In this document: one piece after another, positions 26,216-36,396 of the stretch
Position numbering within the stretch: the stretch's first letter is position 1
Layout: every line of letters begins with the position of its first letter
Assembly (NCBI RefSeq): GCF_000298215.1
Contig: NZ_BAHD01000025.1
Location: 1 to 64,000, forward strand
Length of the DNA stretch: 64,000 nt
Source: Kineosphaera limosa NBRC 100340
GTDB taxonomy: Bacteria > Actinomycetota > Actinomycetes > Actinomycetales > Dermatophilaceae
Direction of reading: 5' to 3'
Made by a program: the position numbers and the translations under genes
The notes under the pieces: generated by a model
What the model was told of the DNA's origin: nothing
The model's input: the letters and a program-made list of their open reading frames with translations, nothing else
Databases searched by the model: none

Positions 26216-26380
26216 GTCGCGACGGGACACAGCCTGACCCGACGGGACACACCTGATCAGCTGTGTGCCGTCGGGTTTCGCTGTGTTCCGTCGCGACCGG
26301 CCGTGTCCCGTCGCGACCGGCCGTGTCCCGTCGCGACCGGCCGTGTCCCGTCGCGACCGGCCGTGTCCCGTCGCGACCGG
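26216..26380. repeat. Head-to-head array of 20-bp repeats (array 1)
   Basis: Four identical units CCGTGTCCCGTCGCGACCGG (26301-26380) follow a near-copy (26281-26300) and a weaker copy (26261-26280). To their left are two units in the opposite orientation. The inner part forms a long hairpin: left arm 26216-26251, 10-nt loop, right arm 26262-26297, 31 of 36 positions paired. The array fills the gap between two minus-strand genes. There are no spacers between units, so it is not a CRISPR. Function unknown; possibly a terminator or a structured RNA. Confidence 0.85.
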
Positions 26381-26411
26381 CTACCGGCAACAAGCCCCGA
26401 CGCCCGGCGAG

Positions 26412-26843
26412 TCAGAGACCGCCGGGCAGCCCCTGCTCGGCCAACCAGGCCCGTGCCCGGGTCGGGGAGGCCTGGGCGAGCCAGGCACCCTGCACCAGCT
26501 CGACGATCTCGACGCGAGTCGTTTCGTGTAGGCGGCCGGCCCGCACGAGCACGCTGGGATGCCCCTCGAAGTGCGGGGTCGTGAAGAACGGGGACTCGGC
26601 ATCCTGCACGAGGGCGAGCTTCTCGGCCTCCTCGCCGACCCAGATCACGATGACGTCGTCGTAGCGCTCCCCTGTGACGGGGTCCACGGCGTCCGGGCGG
26701 GGCGTGCGGAAGAACACGAACGACTTACCGCCCACCTGGTAGATCGGATTGGACGCCCGCTTGCCGGTCTCGACGGTGACGTGCGGCATCGCCAGAGCAG
26801 CCTCGTGCACGTCGGCAACGCGAGCGGGACGGTCGGCGCTCAC
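26412..26843 (-). CDS. MmcQ/YjbR-family protein
   Basis: A 143-residue protein with the MmcQ/YjbR pattern: VADVHEAALAMPHVTVETGKRASNPIYQVGGKSFVFFR, then DDVIVIWVGEEAEKLALVQ and a C-terminal ELVQGAWLAQASPTRARAWLAE helix. Members are small DNA-binding-like or CyaY-like fold proteins of unknown role. The start is uncertain: the GTG at 26843 gives the usual family N-terminus; ATGs at 26876 and 26891 are further upstream and the latter lies inside an inverted repeat. Confidence 0.75.
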   Translation of the reverse strand: MSADRPARVADVHEAALAMPHVTVETGKRASNPIYQVGGKSFVFFRTPRPDAVDPVTGERYDDVIVIWVGEEAEKLALVQDAESPFFTTPHFEGHPSVLVRAGRLHETTRVEIVELVQGAWLAQASPTRARAWLAEQGLPGGL

Positions 26844-26880
26844 CGCGTCCTGGCGATCCGGGCCCTCGAGCCACATACTC

Positions 26881-26920
26881 TGCGGCGACATGCAGAGAAG
26901 GTTCTCTGGATGTCGCCGCA
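26881..26920 (-). terminator. 40-bp inverted repeat after pgm
   Basis: 19-nt arms (26881-26899 and 26902-26920) with one mismatch and a 2-bp centre, 27 bp after the pgm stop. The size fits a transcription terminator, though no T-run follows. A palindromic protein site is the alternative. Confidence 0.65.
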
Positions 26921-26946
26921 AGGGAGCGTCTTTCGGGAGGCGGGGG

Positions 26947-28611
<1,665 letters not shown>

Positions 28612-28734
28612 GCGCCCATCCTGTCAGCGTTGCCGCCCCGATGGCGGGTCCTAGGCACCACGAAGCGCCCCACACCGGCAGGAAGCCCTGACTGGCCCGC
28701 GCGTCCGTCGAACCGGTGGCTTTCCTGAGGCACG

Positions 28735-29313
28735 ATGGAGCGCGTGCGTCGCCTGTCTACCCTCTGGCACGATCTGAGTCCGACGACTCGCTTGGTGCTC
28801 ACCATTCCGCTCCTGGTCGGCTTCTACTACGTCGTCCCCGTCGATGCGGTCGACGCGTTCGCCGTGCCCCGGATCATCGGCACCGTCCTGGTCGTCGTCG
28901 TGCTGGGGCGCACGATCCTCTCGGAGCTGCGCAACCGAGACAGCGACATCAGCAGCCTTGTGATCCTGTTCCTCGCCGTCGTCATCGTCGGATCGCTGCT
29001 GTTCTTCACGCTGCAGACCCATCGCCCGCAGGAGTTCGTCGGGCTGGAGACCCGCACCGACGCCCTGTACTTCACCTTGACGGCGATGACGACGGTCGGC
29101 TTCGGCGACATCCACGCCCAGGGGCAGGTGGCCCGGGCGGTCGTCAGCGTGCTGCTCGTCTTCGACGTCGTCTTCATCGCCGCGCTCTTGTCGCGGATGT
29201 CGGACCGGCTGCTGCGCCCCCTGAACGACCTCGCGACGATCGACAATGACGCGTCGGCCGAGCCCAGCACGCGGGCCGAGTCAGTGAGTCGTGAGGGGGA
29301 GGAGAACACATGA
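28735..29313 (+). CDS. Two-helix potassium channel-like protein
   Basis: A 192-residue membrane protein with four hydrophobic segments. The pore loop ALYFTLTAMTTVGFGDIHAQ carries the K+ selectivity filter TVGFG, followed by the last helix VARAVVSVLLVFDVVFIAALL. The first two helices (about 20-60) precede the pore module. It has no RCK domain. The stop overlaps the ClC start by ATGA, so the two are translationally coupled and may act together in ion balance. Confidence 0.85.
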   Translation: MERVRRLSTLWHDLSPTTRLVLTIPLLVGFYYVVPVDAVDAFAVPRIIGTVLVVVVLGRTILSELRNRDSDISSLVILFLAVVIVGSLLFFTLQTHRPQEFVGLETRTDALYFTLTAMTTVGFGDIHAQGQVARAVVSVLLVFDVVFIAALLSRMSDRLLRPLNDLATIDNDASAEPSTRAESVSREGEENT

Positions 29314-30608
29314 ACAGCGCCGAACCAGAGCAGGTCGAGCCGCCGCAGACCCCAGCGCAGAAGGAGTCCGCGGGGGAGCAGGAGGGGGAGGAGCGCGGCG
29401 ACCCCACCGCCCTCCAGCGGGCCGTCCTCGTGGCGGTGGCCATCGGCTACGGCGCGCTGGCCGGCGGTGTCGCGGCGCTGACGTTGCGGCTCATGGGCCT
29501 GGTCGGCGACATCGTGTGGTCGGTCAGTGATGCGCGCTGGTACATCCCGGTCGTCATCGTCGCCGGTGGGGTGCTCATCGCCGCGTTGCGCTGCGTCTCC
29601 AGCGACGTGGCCGACCTCGATATCGACGGCCAGCTGGATCAGGCCCACGACCCCGTGGCGATCGAGCGACGCTCGACGCTGTTCCTCGCGCTGTCGGCCA
29701 TCGTGGCGGTGGCCTTCGGCGGCGCGATCGGCCCGGAGGCCGGACTGCTGGCCGTCATCGCCGAACTGTCCTGCCTCGTCGCGATCCGCCTCGGGCGGAC
29801 TCGGGCGCAGCAGCGCGCCCTCGGTGATGCCGGGGCCGCCGCCGCCCTCGCGGGCCTGTACGGATCGCCTCCGGGAGCCGTTGCCTACGGCGACGACGAC
29901 CTGAGCCCGCCGAAGATCCTCACGCTGCTGGCCGCCGTCGCCGGCTTCGGCGGCTTCCTGCTCGTGGCCTCGCTGATCTTCGCCGAGGGCCTGCATGGCC
30001 TGGCGCTACCCGAGCACACTCCGGCCGGTAACGGCGTCGACCTGGTGGCGGCCCTGCTGCCGGCGTTGTGCGGCGCGGCCGTTGGGCTGGGCTACGCCTG
30101 GGTGCGGCCGACGGTCGCCGCCGTCCTGGCCAAGGCTCCCGGCCCGACCGCGCGGATCATGATCGGGACGGTGGTGTTCGCGGCGCTGGCGACTGCGGTG
30201 CCGCTGGCGCGCTTCTCCGGGCACGACGACATCGGCACGCTGGTGGAGTTCGCCGGATCAGGCGACTGGCTCACGCTGCTGGGATTGGCGCTCGTCAAGG
30301 TCGTGGCGCTCGCCCTGTGCCTGGCCGCCGGCTGGAAGGGCGGCGAGTTCTTTCCGCTCATCTTCATCGGGGGAGCGGTCGGTGCCGCCCTCGCGACCCT
30401 CCTGCCTGGCCTGGATCTGACCGTCGCGATGGTGGCGGCGATGTCCGCCGCGCTGACCGTGGCGATGCGCAAGCCCATCGCCGTCCTGCTCCTGCTCACC
30501 CTCATGACGGGGGTCTCGAGCCTGGCCGCGGTGTTCGTCGGCGTCGCCATCGGCCACCTGGTCAGCGCGCGCCTGCCCACGACCGCCACCGCCCACGGCG
30601 GCCACTGA
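29310..30608 (+). CDS. ClC-family chloride channel/transporter
   Basis: A 432-residue membrane protein with a polar acidic N-terminus (about 35 residues) and 10 or more helices. ClC signatures: AFGGAIGPEAGL (GxxGPE) near residue 140 and AGWKGGEFFPLIFIGGAVGAAL (GxFxP region) near residue 350. The gating Glu position is present in the GPE motif. It has no CBS domains. Translationally coupled to the K+ channel gene before it; pairing of a K+ pore with a ClC protein suggests coupled KCl or pH/volume balance, which is inference. Confidence 0.88.
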   Translation: MNSAEPEQVEPPQTPAQKESAGEQEGEERGDPTALQRAVLVAVAIGYGALAGGVAALTLRLMGLVGDIVWSVSDARWYIPVVIVAGGVLIAALRCVSSDVADLDIDGQLDQAHDPVAIERRSTLFLALSAIVAVAFGGAIGPEAGLLAVIAELSCLVAIRLGRTRAQQRALGDAGAAAALAGLYGSPPGAVAYGDDDLSPPKILTLLAAVAGFGGFLLVASLIFAEGLHGLALPEHTPAGNGVDLVAALLPALCGAAVGLGYAWVRPTVAAVLAKAPGPTARIMIGTVVFAALATAVPLARFSGHDDIGTLVEFAGSGDWLTLLGLALVKVVALALCLAAGWKGGEFFPLIFIGGAVGAALATLLPGLDLTVAMVAAMSAALTVAMRKPIAVLLLLTLMTGVSSLAAVFVGVAIGHLVSARLPTTATAHGGH

Positions 30609-30640
30609 GCGCGCCCAGCGGCACGGCAGGGCCGCCGCGA

Positions 30641-30780
30641 CCGGGCAACCGCTGGGCCGACTGGGCAACCCCTAAGCCGACTGGGCAACCGCTGACCCCA
30701 CTGGGCTATTGCTCGAGTCGTTGTCCAGAGGGACCAGCGATTGTCCAGTGGGCCGAGCGATTGTCCAGTGTGGCCGTGTG
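30641..30780. repeat. Head-to-head array of 20-bp repeats (array 2)
   Basis: Seven 20-bp units in register: about four of the type CTGGGCAACCGCTGRGCCGA on the left, then three of the type TTGTCCAGTGGGCCGAGCGA, whose complement matches the first type at 16 of 20 positions. The two sets face each other and can pair (30680-30708 with 30721-30749, 22 of 29 positions, 12-nt loop). It lies between the convergent ClC and SGNH genes. Same design as array 1 at 26.2 kb but unrelated sequence. A two-way terminator is one possible role. Confidence 0.82.
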
Positions 30781-30817
30781 GGGCCGTCCGGGGTAGCACG
30801 CGCCTACCGGAGGCGAG

Positions 30818-31615
30818 TCACACGTCGAAGTCGACGGACTTCACGGCCGGCCGCTTGGCGCTGCGCCCGTCGCCGCTGCTGCGCCCGGTCAGGTGCCGGC
30901 GCACCCACGGTGCGAGATGCTCGCTGGCCCACTCGCGGTTGGCCGCCAGCGTCCCCAACCGAGTCAGCTTCGGGGCGGGCTCCAGCACGTGGTCGGACTG
31001 GGGTACGTCGAGGCCGAGGGTCCAGGCCGCCTGGTCGGCGACGCGGCGGTGACCGGCCGTGGAGAAGTGGATGCGGTCCGGCGCCCACATCCGCATGTCC
31101 TGCAGCTCGCGGGCGGTCCACAGATCGACCACCGGACAGTCGTGGCGCTGCGCGATGCCCCAGACGTGCGCGGTGAGCTCGGCCATCCGCGGGTTGACCC
31201 GATTGACCAGGGGAGCGAAACCGATGTCGGGCGCCGAGACCATGAGCACGTCCGCGCCGGTCTCGCGCAGCCGCACCACGGCCTCCTCAAGGCCCTTGGC
31301 GACTTCGGCGATGCTGACCCGCGGGCGCAGCAGATCGTTGCCGCCTGCCGAGATGCTCACCAGGTCCGGCGTCAGCTCCAGTGCCGCCTCCAGCTGCGGG
31401 CCCGCGATGTCGGCCAGCAACCGCCCCCGCACGGCGAGGTTGGCGTAGCCGAAGTCGAGACCGAGCGCGGCGTTGCGGCGCGCCAGCCGGGCGGCCAACC
31501 GGTCGGCCCAGCCGACATAAAGCTCCGGGTCGTCGACCGAGGGGTCCATCAACCCTTCGGTGAACGAATCCCCGATCGCGACGTACCGCTCCCACGTGCG
31601 CTCCAGCGGCGCCAT
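30818..31615 (-). CDS. SGNH/GDSL-type hydrolase
   Basis: A 265-residue esterase/lipase-like protein: block I YVAIGDSFTEGLMDP with catalytic Ser, block III SAGGNDLLRP and the C-terminal DRIHFSTAGHRRVADQAA with Asp and His. No signal peptide, so cytoplasmic. The ATG at 31615 has AGGGGAG 7 nt upstream. The C-terminal 60 residues (after GLDVPQSDHVLEPAPKL) are an added basic tail. Typical substrates in this family are acyl esters or acetylated sugars; the true one is unknown. Confidence 0.87.
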   Translation of the reverse strand: MAPLERTWERYVAIGDSFTEGLMDPSVDDPELYVGWADRLAARLARRNAALGLDFGYANLAVRGRLLADIAGPQLEAALELTPDLVSISAGGNDLLRPRVSIAEVAKGLEEAVVRLRETGADVLMVSAPDIGFAPLVNRVNPRMAELTAHVWGIAQRHDCPVVDLWTARELQDMRMWAPDRIHFSTAGHRRVADQAAWTLGLDVPQSDHVLEPAPKLTRLGTLAANREWASEHLAPWVRRHLTGRSSGDGRSAKRPAVKSVDFDV

Positions 31616-31658
31616 GCTCGAACTCCCCTGATGTCGAACGCTGCTCCCGCCGCCCAGA

Positions 31659-31672
31659 TTACCCGGCGGTAA
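31659..31672. promoter_or_regulatory. Candidate operator upstream of the SGNH gene
   Basis: TTACCCGGCGGTAA: 5-bp arms TTACC/GGTAA around CGGC, 44 bp before the SGNH start. This looks like a TetR-type site; short, so weak. Confidence 0.35.
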
Positions 31673-31738
31673 CCTCACCCGCCGAATCGAGCGGCCGCCG
31701 CCAGCCCGACGAGCCCGAACAGGGCAGGCCGCGCAGTG

Positions 31739-32149
31739 TCAGCCCCGCCGGCGCCGGCTACCGCGGTACCGGGCGCCGGACCGCGGAGCATGGGCGGCGC
31801 CATCCGTGAATCCCGACTCGGGGGCGGGCGGCGGCCGGTCCTCAAGCTCCCCCAAGCGCATCGAATACTCACCGGGCCGCAGCGTGGCGATGGTCTCGGC
31901 AACGTGCACACAAAGCAGGCCGGCGAGCGCAACCTCGGGATCCTTATCCGGCCACCACCGCGAAAGGACCTCGGCTTGCTCGGCGAGCATCGCTTCGAGA
32001 GCCTCGCGTCGCGCCGTGATGGCAAGCCCGTCGGGCAGGCCCTGAGCATCGGGCGGAAGCTGCGCGCTCAGTCGATCGCGCCCCAGATCGATGGCCAACC
32101 CCGGGTACTCACGCGCCAAACCCTCGGCCAGGGCCGTCATCACGTCCAT
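31739..32149 (-). CDS. Hypothetical protein (136 aa)
   Basis: A 136-residue protein (MDVMTALAEGLAREYPGLAIDLGRDRLSAQLPPDAQ...) with a helical middle (EALEAMLAEQAEVLSRWWPDKDPEVALAGLLCVHVAETIATL) and a disordered, Arg-rich C-terminus. AGGGGTG lies about 7 nt upstream of the ATG at 32149. It is preceded by a strong terminator, so it is a separate unit from glgB. No known domain recognised. Confidence 0.55.
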   Translation of the reverse strand: MDVMTALAEGLAREYPGLAIDLGRDRLSAQLPPDAQGLPDGLAITARREALEAMLAEQAEVLSRWWPDKDPEVALAGLLCVHVAETIATLRPGEYSMRLGELEDRPPPAPESGFTDGAAHAPRSGARYRGSRRRRG

Positions 32150-32216
32150 GCCATCACCCCTGAAATTGCCCTCACGAGGAGACGGACCGGGCCGTGAGGG
32201 AAAGCCCGAACGGCGC

Positions 32217-32252
32217 GGGGGTCGAGCGCAGACGTTCCTGCGCTCGACCCCC
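32217..32252 (-). terminator. Terminator hairpin downstream of glgB
   Basis: Perfect 15-bp stem (32217-32231 with 32238-32252) around a 6-nt loop, 28 bp after the mak::glgB stop. It ends the glgE-treS-mak::glgB operon. Confidence 0.85.
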
Positions 32253-32280
32253 GGTCGATCAGCGTCGATAGGCGTTCGGC

Positions 32281-35200
32281 TCAGCCCGGTTCGCCGGGCT
32301 CGGTGTCGGCGTCGATGCGGGCCTGGCTGCCGGTGCTGGCGTGGCCACCGGAGGTGCCGACGCGCGGGTTGGCCAGGTCGGCGGGGTCGATGCCCGAGGC
32401 CTTCGGCTGGTCTTCGGCCACCGGCGACTGCGAGAGCTCCGGCCGCGACTGGCCCGGCGTCTGAGCCCGCAGCGAACCCGTCGGGGCGTCGTCGGCGATG
32501 CTCGGGCCGGCCTCGGCGGCCTTGAACTCCGCCTCGTCGACCTCGCCGCTGACCGGCTCGAACCAGACGGCGCCGAGCTTGGGCAGGGTCACCAGGGCCG
32601 AGTACGGCTGGCCGTGCCAGGGCACCTCTTCGGCGACGATCTGGCCGAGGTTGCCGACCCCCGAGCCGCCGTAGTCGACGGAGTCGGTGTTCAGCACTTC
32701 CTTCCACGGCCCGGCCTTGGGCAGCCCCACGCGGTAGTGGTGGTGCTCGGCGCCGGAGAAGTTGGCGATGACGGCCATGGTGGGCCGCTCCCCGTTCTCG
32801 TCGGCGTGCCCGAACCGCAGGTAGGAGTAGGTGTTGCCGCTGGCGTCGTTGGCGTCGATCCAGGTGAAGCCCGACCAGTCGTTGTCCAGCTCCCACAGCG
32901 CCGGGTGCGAGACGTACAGGTGGTTGAGGTCCTTGACGAGCTTGTGCATGCGCCAGTGCGGCTCGTGGTCCAGCAGCCACCAGTCGAGGCTGCGGGCGTC
33001 GGCCCACTCGGCCTCCTGGGCGAACTCCTGCCCCATGAACAGCAGCTGCTTGCCCGGGTGGCTCCACATGAACGCGTAGTACACGCGCATGCCGGCCAGC
33101 TGCTCCCAGCGGTCACCCGGCATCTTGCGCAGCATCGACCCCTTGCCGTACACGACCTCGTCGTGGCTGATCGGCAGGCAGAAGTTCTCGCTGTAGGCGT
33201 ACACCATCGAGAACGTCATCTCGTGGTGGTGGTACTGCCGGTAGATAGGGGAGAGCGAGGCGTACCCGAGCGTGTCGTGCATCCAGCCCATGTTCCACTT
33301 CAGGCCGAACCCGAGGCCGCCCATGTACGTCGGCTTCGTGATGCCGGGCCAGCTCGTGGACTCCTCGGCGATCGTCACCGCGCCGGGGTAACGGCGGTAG
33401 ACCGTCGCGTTCATCTCCTGCAGCAGTTGCACGGCCTCGAGGTGCTCGCGGCCGCCGTACTGGTTGGGCAGCCACTCGCCGTCGTTGCGGGAGTAGTCGA
33501 GGTACAGCATCGAGGCGACCGCGTCGACGCGCAGCCCGTCGATGTGGAACTCCTCGATCCAGAAGGAGGCGTTGGCCACCAGGAAGTTGCGCACCTGCGG
33601 ACGACCGAAGTCGAACACGTGGGTGCCCCAGTCGGGCTGGTCGCCGCGGCGCGGGTCGGAGTGTTCGTACAGCGCCTGACCGTCGAACCGGGCCAGCGCG
33701 AACGCGTCCTTCGGGAAGTGCGCCGGCACCCAGTCGAGGATGACGCCGATGCCCGCCTGGTGCAGCTTGTCGACGAGGTAACGGAACTCGTCCGGAGAAC
33801 CGAACCGCGAGGTGGGCGCGTAATAGCCGGTCACCTGGTAGCCCCACGACGGGCCGTAGGGGTGCTCGGCCACCGGCAGGAACTCGACGTGCGTGAACCC
33901 GAGGTCCTTGACGTAGTTGACGAGGTGCTCGGCCAGGTCGACGTAGCTGCTGCCCTGACGCCACGAGCCGAGGTGGCATTCGTAGACGCTCATCGGGCCG
34001 TTGTGCGGCTCGATGTTGCCCGCACGCTGCTGCATCCACTCCGAGTCGCCCCACTCGTAGTGCGACTCGTCGACGACGGAGGCGGTGGCGGGCGGGCATT
34101 CGGTGTGTCGGGCCAGCGGGTCGGCCTTGCCGCGCCAGAAGCCGTCGGCGCCGAGAATCTCGTACTTGTACGGGGTGTTCTCACCGACGCCGGGCACGAA
34201 CAACTCCCACACGCCGGTCGAGCCGAGCGCGCGCATCGGGTGCATCTGCCCGTCCCAGCGGTTGAAGTCGCCCACCACCCGGATCGCGCGGGCGTTGGGT
34301 GCCCACACGGCGAACGACGCGCCGTGCACCTCGCCCATCTGGCCCGGGTAGGTGCGCACGTGCGACCCGAGCACCTTCCACAGTTCCTCGTGGCGACCCT
34401 CACCGATGAGGTAGAGGTCCATCTCGCCGAGGGTGGGCAGGAAGCGGTACGGGTCGTCCTGCACGTGCTCGTAGTCGTCGCCGTAGGTGACGTGCAGCCG
34501 GTAGTCGGAGACCTCGATGTCGTCGAGCTGACGCACCCAGATGCCCTCGTAGTCGTGGTCCATCACGTGCAGCGAGCCGTCGGGCAGTTCGATCTGCACG
34601 GTCTGGGCCAGCGGGCGGAACGCCCGGATCGTCACGCCACCCTCGAACGGGTGGGCGCCAAGAATGCTGTGCGGATCGCCGTGGCCGCCGCGCACGAGCA
34701 GGTCCAGCTCATGGGGGTCGACCGGCAGCGGCGCCGAGTGATACTCCGCAGGCGTGGTGTCGACTGCCGCCGGCTCTCCCGCTGCCTTCTTCTTCTGGGC
34801 CATGGTCTCGGGGCTCCTGTCCTTCGGGTGGGCCGGCTGCCCGACCGAACGGTCGGGCTCATCGGAATCGGGCGTGGTGGGGGCAAGCAGAGACGTGGCG
34901 GGGCCGGCACACAGGCTCTCGATGGCCCCCAGGGGGATCGAGATCCACGCGGGCCGGTTGCGGGCCTCGTAGACGACCTCGTAGAGCGCCTTGTCGAGCA
35001 GCAGCGCCTCCAGCAACGTCGCGGTATCGGGGTCGGTGCGCAGGTCGGCGCCCGGCCACGCACTCGCGTAGCCCTGGACGAAGGCGGCGGCGCTCGCCTG
35101 CGCCCACTGCCGGGGCGTGCCGGAGTCAGTGGGGTCGCCCTCGCCCGGCTGTACCGGAGCGGGAATGGCAGCGCTGTCGAAGAAGCCGCTCTCCCGCTCG

Positions 35201-36396
35201 ATCGATCCGGCCGCATAGTCGAACGAGCGCAGCATGCCCGCGACGTCGCGCAGCGCGAGGTCGGGGGCGCTGCGCTCGGTCAGCGAACGCAGCGGCTCGC
35301 CCTCGAAGTCCAGCAGCACCCAGCCGGTCTCGCCGCGACCGGGCACCTGCAGCACCTGGCCGAGGTGGTAATCGCCGTGCACCCGCTGCAATGCGGGCCA
35401 CGACGCGGCGGCGGCCCGGTCGAAGATCGCCTCGATGTGGTCGGCGTGCTCCTGCAACGCCGGGGCCTCGCTGACCGCCGAGACGAGCCGCGAGCGCCAG
35501 CCCGCGACGAGCGCGGCACGGCGGTCCTCGTCGGCCTCCTGCGTGGGCAGCACCTGCGCCAGCGTTTCGTGCACCCCAGCGGTGGCGACGCCGAGATCGA
35601 AGGCCGGCCCGGTGAAGTCCTCTCCGGCGCGGGCCGCTTCGCGCGCCACCCGCCACGCGTCGCGGGTGCCGGGCAGAAACTCCTGCGCGAACGCCAGGTG
35701 GCCCACGCAGCGTTCGTCGCCACCGGCCGGATCGGCCCAGTCGCCGGTGACATGCCCCAGGGGGAGCGGCACGAGCGGGGAGCCTTGCGCGGCCAACGCC
35801 GACTGCAGCACGACATCCGGATTCTGACCCGGGTGCAGCATCCGGAAGACCTTGACGACCACGGGGCTGGACTTGCCCGCAGCGTCGGTGGCCTCGTAGA
35901 TGATCGAGGTGTTCGACTGCTCCCCGGAGAGCACCTTGGCCGAGACGAACGTGACGTCTTCGGCCCCGGGGTGCGGCGAGCCGGTGACGGCCGGGTCGAC
36001 CGTGTGACTCTGCGTGGCGTGCTGGGCCTGCACCTGGCCGCGGGCCAGCTCCAGCAGGGCCCGCGCATACACGGGATCGTGTGCGCCGTCGTAGATGTAG
36101 CGAGTGCCCAGCACCCCGTGTTCCATCGTGCCGAGGAAGGCCGCGTCGGCGCCGCCCAGGGGCGCCCCCCGGTAGGTCAGCGGCACCTGGTAGACCACCG
36201 GCTGGGAGCCCGATTCGTCGGCGACGATGAGCGTCTCGACGCCCACCTGCCCGTCGGGATCGTCGAGCCGGTAGCCACCGAGGCGACGCAGCACCGGCGT
36301 GCGGCCCTTGGCCGCGAACCAGCGCTGCGAGCCCATCCAATCGGCCAGCAGCTCGAGCTTGGTCGGCGTGAGCGTCGTCTGATAGATCTCAGCCAT
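32281..36396 (-). CDS. Maltokinase-GlgB fusion: maltose kinase joined to 1,4-alpha-glucan branching enzyme
   Basis: A single 1371-residue frame. Residues 1 to about 480 are maltokinase (Mak/Pep2), which makes maltose 1-phosphate: [15 protein letters not shown] (catalytic loop) and [11 protein letters not shown] (metal site). A linker of about 50 residues leads to Met532, the normal GlgB start. GlgB follows with a CBM48 region, the GH13 nucleophile Asp in [12 protein letters not shown], the acid Glu in [11 protein letters not shown], and a polar C-terminal tail of about 90 residues. No stop codon separates the two. Mak start at 36396 overlaps the treS stop by 8 nt. GlgB could also be made alone from an internal ribosome site. 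The GlgE pathway needs both activities. Confidence 0.88.
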   Translation of the reverse strand: MAEIYQTTLTPTKLELLADWMGSQRWFAAKGRTPVLRRLGGYRLDDPDGQVGVETLIVADESGSQPVVYQVPLTYRGAPLGGADAAFLGTMEHGVLGTRYIYDGAHDPVYARALLELARGQVQAQHATQSHTVDPAVTGSPHPGAEDVTFVSAKVLSGEQSNTSIIYEATDAAGKSSPVVVKVFRMLHPGQNPDVVLQSALAAQGSPLVPLPLGHVTGDWADPAGGDERCVGHLAFAQEFLPGTRDAWRVAREAARAGEDFTGPAFDLGVATAGVHETLAQVLPTQEADEDRRAALVAGWRSRLVSAVSEAPALQEHADHIEAIFDRAAAASWPALQRVHGDYHLGQVLQVPGRGETGWVLLDFEGEPLRSLTERSAPDLALRDVAGMLRSFDYAAGSIERESGFFDSAAIPAPVQPGEGDPTDSGTPRQWAQASAAAFVQGYASAWPGADLRTDPDTATLLEALLLDKALYEVVYEARNRPAWISIPLGAIESLCAGPATSLLAPTTPDSDEPDRSVGQPAHPKDRSPETMAQKKKAAGEPAAVDTTPAEYHSAPLPVDPHELDLLVRGGHGDPHSILGAHPFEGGVTIRAFRPLAQTVQIELPDGSLHVMDHDYEGIWVRQLDDIEVSDYRLHVTYGDDYEHVQDDPYRFLPTLGEMDLYLIGEGRHEELWKVLGSHVRTYPGQMGEVHGASFAVWAPNARAIRVVGDFNRWDGQMHPMRALGSTGVWELFVPGVGENTPYKYEILGADGFWRGKADPLARHTECPPATASVVDESHYEWGDSEWMQQRAGNIEPHNGPMSVYECHLGSWRQGSSYVDLAEHLVNYVKDLGFTHVEFLPVAEHPYGPSWGYQVTGYYAPTSRFGSPDEFRYLVDKLHQAGIGVILDWVPAHFPKDAFALARFDGQALYEHSDPRRGDQPDWGTHVFDFGRPQVRNFLVANASFWIEEFHIDGLRVDAVASMLYLDYSRNDGEWLPNQYGGREHLEAVQLLQEMNATVYRRYPGAVTIAEESTSWPGITKPTYMGGLGFGLKWNMGWMHDTLGYASLSPIYRQYHHHEMTFSMVYAYSENFCLPISHDEVVYGKGSMLRKMPGDRWEQLAGMRVYYAFMWSHPGKQLLFMGQEFAQEAEWADARSLDWWLLDHEPHWRMHKLVKDLNHLYVSHPALWELDNDWSGFTWIDANDASGNTYSYLRFGHADENGERPTMAVIANFSGAEHHHYRVGLPKAGPWKEVLNTDSVDYGGSGVGNLGQIVAEEVPWHGQPYSALVTLPKLGAVWFEPVSGEVDEAEFKAAEAGPSIADDAPTGSLRAQTPGQSRPELSQSPVAEDQPKASGIDPADLANPRVGTSGGHASTGSQARIDADTEPGEPG
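34801..34818 (-). promoter_or_regulatory. glgB: Internal ribosome site and ATG for separate GlgB
   Basis: AGGAG (34818-34814 on the minus strand) lies 10 nt before the in-frame ATG at 34803. Starting here would give an 840-residue GlgB of conventional length ([14 protein letters not shown]...). The cell may make the fusion, a free GlgB, or both. Confidence 0.5.
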
